A DNA stretch of 64,000 nucleotides. Origin: Dyella_B sp035277725 (GTDB lineage: Bacteria; Pseudomonadota; Gammaproteobacteria; Xanthomonadales; Rhodanobacteraceae). Shown here in pieces: positions 28,175-36,560 of this stretch. Every line of letters begins with the position of its first letter. Positions within the stretch are counted from its first letter, which is position 1. The stretch is taken from NCBI RefSeq assembly GCF_035277725.1, contig NZ_DATEJY010000198.1:8210-72209 (forward strand), in the 5' to 3' direction. The notes under the pieces were generated by a model that saw only the letters and a list, made by a program, of their open reading frames with translations, was not told the DNA's origin and searched no databases. The position numbers and the translations under genes were made by a program.

Positions 28175-31100
28175 TTACCAACCGAAGCTGACGCCCACGG
28201 TGCCGCTGGATTCGCCGCCACCGGCAACCGAGCCACCGATCAGCAGCGCACCATTACCCGGAAGGCGACGCGAGAAGCCCACCGAGAGTGCGTTCTCGCC
28301 ACCGTAGGTGCCGGCTGCTGCGCTGACGCGGTTATCGGTACCCGGTGCGGCGGCGATAGCACCTGCCATACCTGCCATCGCCGCGCCCATCGCGCCAACA
28401 CGGCTCAGGCGCTGGTTAACCGCGTGGAACTGGCTGTTCACCGAATCTTTGAAGGCGTTGAAATTGTCATTGGTGACAAGGTTGGAGACCTTCTGGTCGG
28501 TATAGGCATTGGCTGCGCTCAGTGTTTGCGCGTCACCCGCATCGGCGTAGCTCTGCGCCGCATTGATCGCATTCTGGGTGAAGGCGGTGACCTGACCCAC
28601 TGTGGCGGCGTCGGTGGCTGCCACACCATCGGCGACGTTCGTCACGCGACGTTGCTGATCAGCATTGCCCATGGACACGGTGTTTTCCTGATCCGCTACG
28701 GAACCAGCACCGATCGCCACCGCGTTGGACGCCGTGACCGAGCTGCCCTGGCCCAGCGCGGTGCCGCTTTCGGCACTGACGATGGAGCCCGTGCCCACGG
28801 CCACATCGTTCGTGCCATCCGCATGGCTGCCAACGCCCACGGGCAAACCATCGCCCGTGCCCATTGGAATGCCGCTGCCACCACCGCCGGAACCAGGATT
28901 GCTTTCCAGTTTGCCGAGGCGTGAATCCAGGGAGCCGAGCGCATTGTTCACCGCGCCGAAAGCCTCGCTCACGGTGCCGTAAGGCGTACCGAGGATGTTG
29001 AACTGGGGCGCGACCACCATGCCATTGGCACCATACGTCACACCCCCAATGGATTCAGCCAGTGACTTGAACTGCGCGACGTTCACCGCATCGCCATTGG
29101 CGATACCCGCAGCAACGTTGGACAGCGTAGTACCTTGCCCGGATTTACCGAACGTCACTTTGCTCTGGCTGTTGCTGTCGTCATACGTGACGGCCGACAC
29201 GATGCTTCCGGCACCGTCCACCAAGCCAACCTGCTTGAGCTGACGGACGTTGACGGCATCGGTATCGGCGACACCATCGGCAACGTTCGTGATTTGGCGT
29301 TGCAGGCTACTGTTGCCCACCGACACGGAATTGTTGCGATCGGTAACGCTGCCACTGCCCAAAGCCACACTATTGAAGTGGTTGCTCTCGCTGCGCGCTC
29401 CCAACGCCAAGCTGTCGTTGCCGTTCGCACGTGCGTTATAGCCAAGTGCGACGCTATTGGTGCCCTTTGCATTGCTGAACGCACCCAATGCCACGGCACC
29501 ATCATTGGAGGCGTTGGCGCGCGCACCAGTGGCCACTGCAAACGTACCGCTCGCGACGGCATCGTCAGTGCCATCATTATTGCCGTCAGCCTTGAAGTAG
29601 CGATTGGTGCTGCCATCGCCCACTGCAGCATTCAGCTGATCCAGGTTCACTGCGTCGGTACCTTCCGTACCGGCCGCTACGTTGGTGATCTGGCGATCGG
29701 TTGCCTTGTACACGGTGCCATCCAGGCCCTGCCAATCATGCGCTGCACCGACGGAGACCGTGTTCGGGCGATCGGCCAACGAGCCCTGGCCCAACGCCAC
29801 GCTGTTATCGGCGATGGCCCATGCATTGGCACCCAGTGCCAAAGTGCCGCTGGCTTGGCCGTAGCTGTTGTAGCCCAACGCGGTCGCCATATCGCCCGTC
29901 GCCCAGCTTTCGGTACCGATCGCAGTGCTATTGACGCTGGCAAGCGTATTAAGACCAACGACGACACCGCCTTCATCTGCGACGCTGTCGACGCCTACTG
30001 CGACAGCCGTGAGGTTTGCTGACGCACCAGCACCCACTGCAGTGCCCGCGTCGGCGGCATAACTGTTGCTGCCAACGGCGGTGGCATTTTCAAGAGCATG
30101 GGCTCCCGAACCCATAGCTGTGGTGAAGGTACCGTCGGCCAAAGCGGTGAAGCCCAAGGCCACGCTGAACGGTCCATTGACTATTGCGCCACTGCCAATG
30201 GCGGCGGAACCGAAACCATTGACTACGCTCTTTGAGCCTACGCCAACACCAAAATTTCCGTTGGAAATGGAGCCAGCACCGATGGCGACGGATTGTGCCC
30301 CGATCGCTTCGCTCTGCCAGCCTTGTGCTACCGACCTGTTACCTGTCGCCGCGCTGCCATAGCCGCTCGCCACACTGTAATCGCCTATTGCATTGGCGCC
30401 ACTGCCGAAAGCGGACGAACCAGTGCCCATGGCGGAGCTGCCTTCGCCTGCGGCAGTGGCGTAGTCAGCCTGAGCCACCGCATCAGCATCCGCGCCAACT
30501 CCCCCCTGGGCCGCAAAATACTTGTTGCCGCTACCTATCTGGCTGGCGACGGCATCAAGCTGCGACTTATTGACAGCGTCAGTGGCTTCCGTACCGGCTT
30601 TGACGTTGGTGATTTGACGCGTAAAGGTGTCTCTACCTACCGACACGCTATCGTCACGATCAGCAATCGACCCATAACCAAGGGCTACGGCCCGATTCCC
30701 CAGAACGGCGCTGAAGTTACCGATACCTACGCCAAAGTTACCGACGACATGCGAGGCACCGAGTGCGACGCTGCTTACGCCGGAAATATTCAACGTAGCG
30801 ACCCCTAAAGACAGATCTGCAGCAATACCGCCAACACCGGTGGACATTTGAGAACTGACTATGGCGCTAGTGCCTATCGCAATCGAATTTTGAGCCTTAT
30901 CGCCAACGGATGCGAGAGTACCTATCGCAATACTGTTAAGGGCGTCATTACCAACGCTTGACAGGTTGCCGATAGCAAGAGTTTGAGATGAGTTGTTGCC
31001 GATGAAGTTCTGGTTACCCAGCGCAATGGCCTTATCGCTGTTCACCCGCAGCTGATTACCCATGGCGGTCGCTGAATCACCCGCGACACTGTTATTGCTA

Positions 31101-34100
31101 CCGATGGCCACACTCCGATCACCCTTCACAGCACTGGCGTAGCCGATAGCGGTGGATTGATCGCCGAATGCCGTGGCGCCGCTACCGAAGGCCGATGCAC
31201 CGTAACCGTTGGCATGACTACCCGCTCCGGCAGCCGTACCGAATTCGCCGGTAACGACGGCGTCATCATTACCTTGGCCTGTCGCGGCAAAGTAATGGCT
31301 GGCTGCACCGATGCTGTCGCCCAGCGCATCGAGCTGCGACTTGTTTACCGCGTCGGTAGCTTGAGTACCTGCGGCCACGTTGGTGATCTGGCGTTCGCGG
31401 TGGACGCTGCCTACGGATACGGTATTGTCCCGATTCGCCTGCGATCCTGCGCCCAACGCCACAGCGTTATTGGCATTGCTTTGCGACGCCGGACCGAGCG
31501 CCAGGCTGTCATCACCTTGGGCAATGGCGCTTCCGCCAATGGCAACCGCGTTGCGACCATAAGCCTGTGCAAATTCCAGGAAGGGGAATGAGCCAGGCGG
31601 GGGCACATAGCTTCCGCCTAGCACGATGCTTCCATCGCCGGAGGCGTATGCCATGTTGCCAATGGCAATCGCCTGGTCGCCGGCACTGCTTGCCCGGCTA
31701 CCCATGGAGACGCTGCCTTGCCCGCCCGCTCTCGATGCAGCGCCGATGGCGGTGGCTTCAAAGGCAGCCGCAACGCTCTCTGCACCCAGGGCGGTCGTTG
31801 CTTCGTCCAGTGCGTTCGCGCTCGCGCCAAAGGCGCTGGACCCCAGTCCTTCCGCGACGCTACTGGCACCTTGCGCGGTGGAAAAAGCACCGCTGGCGTG
31901 GCTGAACGCACCGACGGCGACAGACCGCTCACCCTCAGCATCACTGTATGCGCCGCTGCTTACGGAATATTCGCCGCTGGCAATCGCCGAATCGAAAGGA
32001 TCGACTATGTCGCCCACCGCACCCTTGGCTTTGAAATAGCGAGACGTTGGATATGCAGCGCTTGCCACCTCGTCCAATTGATTCTTGTTTACCGCATCCG
32101 TGCCTTCCGTACCGGCTGCGAGGTTGGTGATCTGGCGTTCGTTGCCAATGCCACCCACCGAAACCGTGTTGTCGCGATCCGTGTAGGCGTTTGCACCGAG
32201 GGCCACCGCATTGGTGGCTTCAACTTTCGCCCATGCTCCTATCGCGACGGAATTCAGGCTTTCCGGGGCGCCGAAACCACCGACTCGGCTTTCACGACCA
32301 ATGGCGACGCTGTTGTCGCTACCCGCCCATGCAGCAGGTCCATACGCAACGCTACTGTCACCCACAGCGGTACTCGAGGTCCCCATCGCGATGCTGTCAT
32401 CACGCAACGTTGCGCTTCGGTAACCTACCGCCGTGCTGCGCTTACCGTATGCCGATGCGACGGTACCAGCGGCAATGCTGTCTTCAGCATTCGCGAGGCT
32501 ATCGCGACCGATGGCAGTGCTGTTTCCACCACGTGCGGTGCTGAACGTGCCCACAGCCGTGCTGTAATCGGCTGCTGCACTGCTGAAGGTACCCACGGCG
32601 GTACTTCCACCACCTGTACCGTTGGCGTTAAAGCCGGCGGCAACGCTGTACATGCCATCTGCGTGGCTGCCATAGCCCACCGCTGTCGCGGACTCAGCGG
32701 CCTGACTTTGCCCACCGAATGCGCTGGCCCCGTTACCGCTGGCTTGGCTGGCATAACCGGCAGCAACGGACTGGGTGCCGTTGGCGTTGCTGTTATCGCC
32801 GAGCGCAGTACTTTCCTCACCGTTGGCACGCGTGAATGCGCCGACCGCGGTGCTACCAATGGCAGCTGCCTGCGCATCGAAACCCAACGAAGAAGCGAAT
32901 GAGCTGTCCGCACCGGCGACTTCGCCGACAGCAACACTACCGACGCCATCCGCATGGCTGTTCGCACCCATCGCTACCGCGCCGTTCGCTGTTGCCCGGC
33001 TATTCCTGCCCACGGCAATCGAGCGCTCGCCTCCAGCGTAACTACGGCTACCTGCAGCGACGGCGTAATCGCCTGCGGCGAGAGCATCATCCAGCGAGAA
33101 CTCGCCTTCGCCGTTGGCAATGAAATATTTGTTGCCATCGCCGACTCGGCCAGCCAACGCGTCGAGCTGCGACTTGTTCACCGCATCCGTGGGCTCCGCA
33201 CCTTCTGCCACGTTGGTGATCTGGCGCGTTTCGCCGGTGAGTGCATTGCCTACCGAAACGGTGTCGTTGCGATCGGCCAAGGACCCTGCGCCCAGTGCCA
33301 CGGCATTGACGGCGTTTACCTCGCTGGCCCAACCCAGCGCAACACCCTGGTCTTGCGCCACGCGCGCGCCAGCACCCAATGCCAATGATCCAAAACCGAG
33401 GGCCGTGGTAGCGCGCGGTGCCCCGAATGGCGATGTGGTGGTGAGGCCGCCCATGGCGATGGACTGCAAGCCACCTGCATACGAAGCCGTGCCAATGGCG
33501 ATGCCCTGCTCAGCGCCGTGATTCACGGTCGCGCCCAGACCGATCGCCACGCCAGCTGTCGCATTGTTGCCGATCGCTGCGCCTTTACCCATGGCAATGG
33601 CTCCGAAACCCGTAGCCGATACACCCGGATCAAATCCCGCATACGGCATGACGTCGCCGGCTTTGAAATCGATACCGGTACCGACGGCTATGGACGATTG
33701 AGCCAGCGCGTAGGCATCTGCGCCCACGGCCACGGCACGCGGCCCATTGGCCACGCTGAAAGCGCCCAGTGCCAGCGAGGCTTCACTCACGCTGCTGGCA
33801 CCGAAGCCGGCGGCCAGGCTGCCGTCACCCAAGCTGGTTGCTCCGCCACCAAGGGCCGTGGAGCCCATGCCCGATGCATGGGAGAGCACGCCCACGGCCG
33901 TCGCAGATTCGACGCCGTCGGCGATGGCAAACGTACCGACTGCCGTGTTGAGATCGCCCCACGACTGCGCGCTTTGACCTAAGGCAACCGATGCAATGCC
34001 AAATGCAATGCTGTCCTGACCAAGTGCCGTGCTGCCGATACCATAGGCAATGGCACTATTGCCGATTGCAGTGGCCGCATTGTTAGTGGCCTGTGCATGG

Positions 34101-35179
34101 CCACCCACGGCAGTGCTTAGATCGCCTTCCGCTTTACTAGCCGCACCGATGGCGGTTGCCTCTAATCCATTCGCGTAGGCGGATGCGCCAACGGCAGTAC
34201 TGGCAAGGTCTTCGGCACGCGCCGCTGCACCCATCGCCGTTGCATATTTAGCGGATGCGGTGGCAGCGACACCTGCAGCCACTGAATAGTCGCCCTGAGC
34301 CGTCGCCCCTGCACCGTATGCGCTCGATGCGTCCCCGTTGGCAATACTTTCCGCGCCCACTGCAGTGCTACCGGCTTTATAGGCAGCGCTGTCTTTACCG
34401 ATGGCAACACTCTCATCGCCGTACGCCACGCTGCCGCTACCCGCCGCTACCGCATACCGCCCTTGCGCACTGGCGTCGTTGAAACCATCGTTATCGCCGT
34501 TGGCCTTGAAGTAGTGCTGCGCGTCGCTGACGCTGTCGCCAAGCTCATGTAGCTGGGACATGTTTACGGCGTCGGTGTCATGGATGCCGGGCGCAACATT
34601 GACGATGCGACGCTCTGTGCCGACGTCGCCAATGGAGACCACCCCGGCCTCTCGCGCAATGGAACCATCGCCAAGCGCCACGCTGCCAGCGCCCGAAGCA
34701 TCACTGTCCCGTCCAAGTGCAACACTGCCTTCGCCAGAGGAATGACTGTTCTGGCCAATGGCGACGCTACCCTTGTTAAAGGACGAAGCATCATGGCCAA
34801 TAGCGACGCTCTCGTCACCGCGCGACCGTGCTTTATATCCCAGCGCGCTGGAATATTCGCCCACCGCCGTTGCCTGATTCCCGATGGCCGCGCTGTACTT
34901 GCCAGTCGCTTCGGCCAGCGCACCGCATGCAAAGGCGGTGCTGGCTGCGATCGGTTCGTTGCCCACGGCAAAGGAGCCCTCGCACACGTCCGCCAATGCC
35001 GCCTTCGGCGCCAACCCCAAACCAAGCATGATCGCCAGCGAAAGCTTGATCAACGCAACGCCGGAACGCCCTTTGTGGTTACCGGCACCACCCGTGCCGA
35101 CTTTGCTGCTAGCCAGTTCCGAAGCCACTACGATCTGGCCGATCGATGCGTTCCAGACTTTGCTGTAGATCTTGTTCAT
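28175..35179 (-). CDS. Giant trimeric autotransporter adhesin (YadA/Hia-type)
   Basis: 2334 residues. The extended signal peptide MNKIYSKVWNASIGQIVVA runs to about residue 25, with a hydrophobic core to ALA (about 63). The passenger is made of YadA-head repeats of the AxAxGxxSxAxG type, cut by nine neck-like motifs of the form RQITNVAAGTxATDAVN near residues 190, 660, 1025, 1275, 1535, 1840, 1970, 2025 and 2185. A coiled-coil stalk (about 2190-2265) and the YadA anchor ending in GTVGVSFGW complete it. Forms a trimeric surface fibre for adhesion or biofilm. Followed by a subtilase gene, preceded by a regulator on the same strand. Strong internal repetition makes length variation likely. Confidence 0.96.
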   Translation of the reverse strand: MNKIYSKVWNASIGQIVVASELASSKVGTGGAGNHKGRSGVALIKLSLAIMLGLGLAPKAALADVCEGSFAVGNEPIAASTAFACGALAEATGKYSAAIGNQATAVGEYSSALGYKARSRGDESVAIGHDASSFNKGSVAIGQNSHSSGEGSVALGRDSDASGAGSVALGDGSIAREAGVVSIGDVGTERRIVNVAPGIHDTDAVNMSQLHELGDSVSDAQHYFKANGDNDGFNDASAQGRYAVAAGSGSVAYGDESVAIGKDSAAYKAGSTAVGAESIANGDASSAYGAGATAQGDYSVAAGVAATASAKYATAMGAAARAEDLASTAVGASAYANGLEATAIGAASKAEGDLSTAVGGHAQATNNAATAIGNSAIAYGIGSTALGQDSIAFGIASVALGQSAQSWGDLNTAVGTFAIADGVESATAVGVLSHASGMGSTALGGGATSLGDGSLAAGFGASSVSEASLALGAFSVANGPRAVAVGADAYALAQSSIAVGTGIDFKAGDVMPYAGFDPGVSATGFGAIAMGKGAAIGNNATAGVAIGLGATVNHGAEQGIAIGTASYAGGLQSIAMGGLTTTSPFGAPRATTALGFGSLALGAGARVAQDQGVALGWASEVNAVNAVALGAGSLADRNDTVSVGNALTGETRQITNVAEGAEPTDAVNKSQLDALAGRVGDGNKYFIANGEGEFSLDDALAAGDYAVAAGSRSYAGGERSIAVGRNSRATANGAVAMGANSHADGVGSVAVGEVAGADSSFASSLGFDAQAAAIGSTAVGAFTRANGEESTALGDNSNANGTQSVAAGYASQASGNGASAFGGQSQAAESATAVGYGSHADGMYSVAAGFNANGTGGGSTAVGTFSSAAADYSTAVGTFSTARGGNSTAIGRDSLANAEDSIAAGTVASAYGKRSTAVGYRSATLRDDSIAMGTSSTAVGDSSVAYGPAAWAGSDNSVAIGRESRVGGFGAPESLNSVAIGAWAKVEATNAVALGANAYTDRDNTVSVGGIGNERQITNLAAGTEGTDAVNKNQLDEVASAAYPTSRYFKAKGAVGDIVDPFDSAIASGEYSVSSGAYSDAEGERSVAVGAFSHASGAFSTAQGASSVAEGLGSSAFGASANALDEATTALGAESVAAAFEATAIGAASRAGGQGSVSMGSRASSAGDQAIAIGNMAYASGDGSIVLGGSYVPPPGSFPFLEFAQAYGRNAVAIGGSAIAQGDDSLALGPASQSNANNAVALGAGSQANRDNTVSVGSVHRERQITNVAAGTQATDAVNKSQLDALGDSIGAASHYFAATGQGNDDAVVTGEFGTAAGAGSHANGYGASAFGSGATAFGDQSTAIGYASAVKGDRSVAIGSNNSVAGDSATAMGNQLRVNSDKAIALGNQNFIGNNSSQTLAIGNLSSVGNDALNSIAIGTLASVGDKAQNSIAIGTSAIVSSQMSTGVGGIAADLSLGVATLNISGVSSVALGASHVVGNFGVGIGNFSAVLGNRAVALGYGSIADRDDSVSVGRDTFTRQITNVKAGTEATDAVNKSQLDAVASQIGSGNKYFAAQGGVGADADAVAQADYATAAGEGSSAMGTGSSAFGSGANAIGDYSVASGYGSAATGNRSVAQGWQSEAIGAQSVAIGAGSISNGNFGVGVGSKSVVNGFGSAAIGSGAIVNGPFSVALGFTALADGTFTTAMGSGAHALENATAVGSNSYAADAGTAVGAGASANLTAVAVGVDSVADEGGVVVGLNTLASVNSTAIGTESWATGDMATALGYNSYGQASGTLALGANAWAIADNSVALGQGSLADRPNTVSVGAAHDWQGLDGTVYKATDRQITNVAAGTEGTDAVNLDQLNAAVGDGSTNRYFKADGNNDGTDDAVASGTFAVATGARANASNDGAVALGAFSNAKGTNSVALGYNARANGNDSLALGARSESNHFNSVALGSGSVTDRNNSVSVGNSSLQRQITNVADGVADTDAVNVRQLKQVGLVDGAGSIVSAVTYDDSNSQSKVTFGKSGQGTTLSNVAAGIANGDAVNVAQFKSLAESIGGVTYGANGMVVAPQFNILGTPYGTVSEAFGAVNNALGSLDSRLGKLESNPGSGGGGSGIPMGTGDGLPVGVGSHADGTNDVAVGTGSIVSAESGTALGQGSSVTASNAVAIGAGSVADQENTVSMGNADQQRRVTNVADGVAATDAATVGQVTAFTQNAINAAQSYADAGDAQTLSAANAYTDQKVSNLVTNDNFNAFKDSVNSQFHAVNQRLSRVGAMGAAMAGMAGAIAAAPGTDNRVSAAAGTYGGENALSVGFSRRLPGNGALLIGGSVAGGGESSGTVGVSFGW

Positions 35180-35669
35180 GCCTTACTGCCCTCTCCATGC
35201 GAGTAGATGACGCAGAGCGCGTCACGCTGTGGCGTGACGCACCGAGGCGTGGAAACCGATGCGGGATCCCCTCGGCCCTGCTGTCCGTGTAATCCCTGTC
35301 GATGCGTGATCTGCAACGCCGGGAATGTGTTTGGGCAACAGCATCTCGATTCGCCATCCATGGGGCACTCACGTAATCGCACGTGAAAATCACCAAGTTC
35401 ACGAATACTCACTTTTTCTCACGGCGCGGCGAGCAGAACATTGCTGCGATGCATGAACCGTGGACACGTTGGCGCTACTTGTTTATGGCCTGCGTGAATG
35501 CACGGCCTCGCCTTCACCCGGCGGTTTCATACACCTGTTACGACCAACAGGATGGGTGGTTATCTGACAAAGTGACGCGATATCGGCAGCGCGTTGAATG
35601 ACCGTTGACTGTCAACGGTTAGGGAACCTGTGGTCTCTTACATCGCAGGCTTTCATAGCGATAAGCCGA
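35180..35669. other. 490-base gap upstream of the adhesin
   Basis: No supported gene. It must carry the adhesin promoter. It is less GC-rich than its surroundings, and holds a perfect palindrome at 35601-35619. Two short open frames on the plus strand (35383-35601 and 35598-35855) have no ribosome binding site or recognisable family and were not called. Confidence 0.6.
35601..35619. promoter_or_regulatory. Perfect 8+3+8 palindrome
   Basis: ACCGTTGA-CTG-TCAACGGT. Lies about 50 bases after the regulator stop and about 420 bases before the adhesin start. No T-run follows, so an operator is more likely than a terminator. Confidence 0.45.
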
Positions 35670-36416
35670 TCAAGCTGCCGAATCATCCAACTCGCATGCC
35701 AGCAGATAACCCACGCCGCGCGCCGTAAGCAACGGCAAGTGTTCGCCCGTCTGCGCCTGCGCCTTTCTGCGCAGACGATGCACCAGCATTTCGAGACGAT
35801 GTGGATCGAACTCTTCGGCACGACGGTTCAGGGCGCGGATCAGTACTTCACGTGACACAGGCTGGTCTCGTTCCCGCGCGAGCAGGTTTACGACGCATTG
35901 TTCTGCGGAGGTCAGCAGCACAGCTTTACCATGCGGCGACACCAATCGCCAACCGCCCGCGTCCAGCCGCCAGCCGTGTCCGGCGGCAGCATCGTCTTTG
36001 ACCAGAACACGCGATGTGCGCGGCATCAGGCGGCGTGCCAGGCTTTGCAATGCCGCCAACAGCATCTGCACATCAACGGGTTTGGCCAGGCAGACGTCTG
36101 CCCCTGCGCGCAATGCATGCGTGTGACGCGTTCGATCCGTGTCATCAGCCAGTATGACAATGCCGATGTCCGACATCGCTCGCAGTTGCCGCGTCACGGC
36201 GACTCCATCGTCATCAGGGCCCATGCCAAGCACCACCATGTCGAAGGGACGCATCAACATGTGCTGATATAGCTCCGCCGTGGAAGCAGCACCTTGCACC
36301 GCGAACCCAGGCATATTCAAAGCCGGAAGCAAAATCTTCTGACGCAGCGCGGCATCGTCTTCCAGCACGACAACGTGAAGGGGCGGCATGGGAGACGACA
36401 GTCGCTGTGTTGGCAT
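35670..36416 (-). CDS. OmpR-type regulator with a degenerate receiver domain
   Basis: 248 residues from the ATG at 36416; a later ATG at 36386 (MPPLHVVVLEDD) is also possible. The receiver domain keeps the acidic pocket LEDD (19-21) and the conserved Lys in CLAKPVD (112), but the strand that normally ends in the phosphorylated Asp reads FDMVVLGMGPDDDG: Gly 64 takes the Asp place and one residue is missing. A winged-helix Trans_reg_C domain follows (LTSAEQCVVNLLARERDQPV; LEMLVHRLRRKAQ; LLTARGVGYLLA). No histidine kinase gene is adjacent. Transcribed toward the adhesin, so it is a plausible adhesin regulator working without phosphorylation. Confidence 0.88.
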   Translation of the reverse strand: MPTQRLSSPMPPLHVVVLEDDAALRQKILLPALNMPGFAVQGAASTAELYQHMLMRPFDMVVLGMGPDDDGVAVTRQLRAMSDIGIVILADDTDRTRHTHALRAGADVCLAKPVDVQMLLAALQSLARRLMPRTSRVLVKDDAAAGHGWRLDAGGWRLVSPHGKAVLLTSAEQCVVNLLARERDQPVSREVLIRALNRRAEEFDPHRLEMLVHRLRRKAQAQTGEHLPLLTARGVGYLLACELDDSAA

Positions 36417-36560
36417 CAATGTGTTGGCTTGTAAATGGATTCTTCAATCAGATTAGGCGGTGCCTGCGGCCAAATTCATAGGAATATGTCTTTCGGCACT
36501 GTGGCAAACGTCCTACGCTGCCTAGCGTGATTGCTTTTGAATGCCGTAGGAGGCTCCGCT

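Noticed and set aside
31718..32902. 394-codon plus-strand frame opposite the adhesin
   Set aside because: Produced by the repetitive adhesin DNA read backwards; no start signal and no family.
35383..35855. Two short plus-strand frames (72 and 85 codons) in the adhesin upstream gap
   Set aside because: No ribosome binding site or recognisable motif; the second one overlaps the regulator gene on the other strand.
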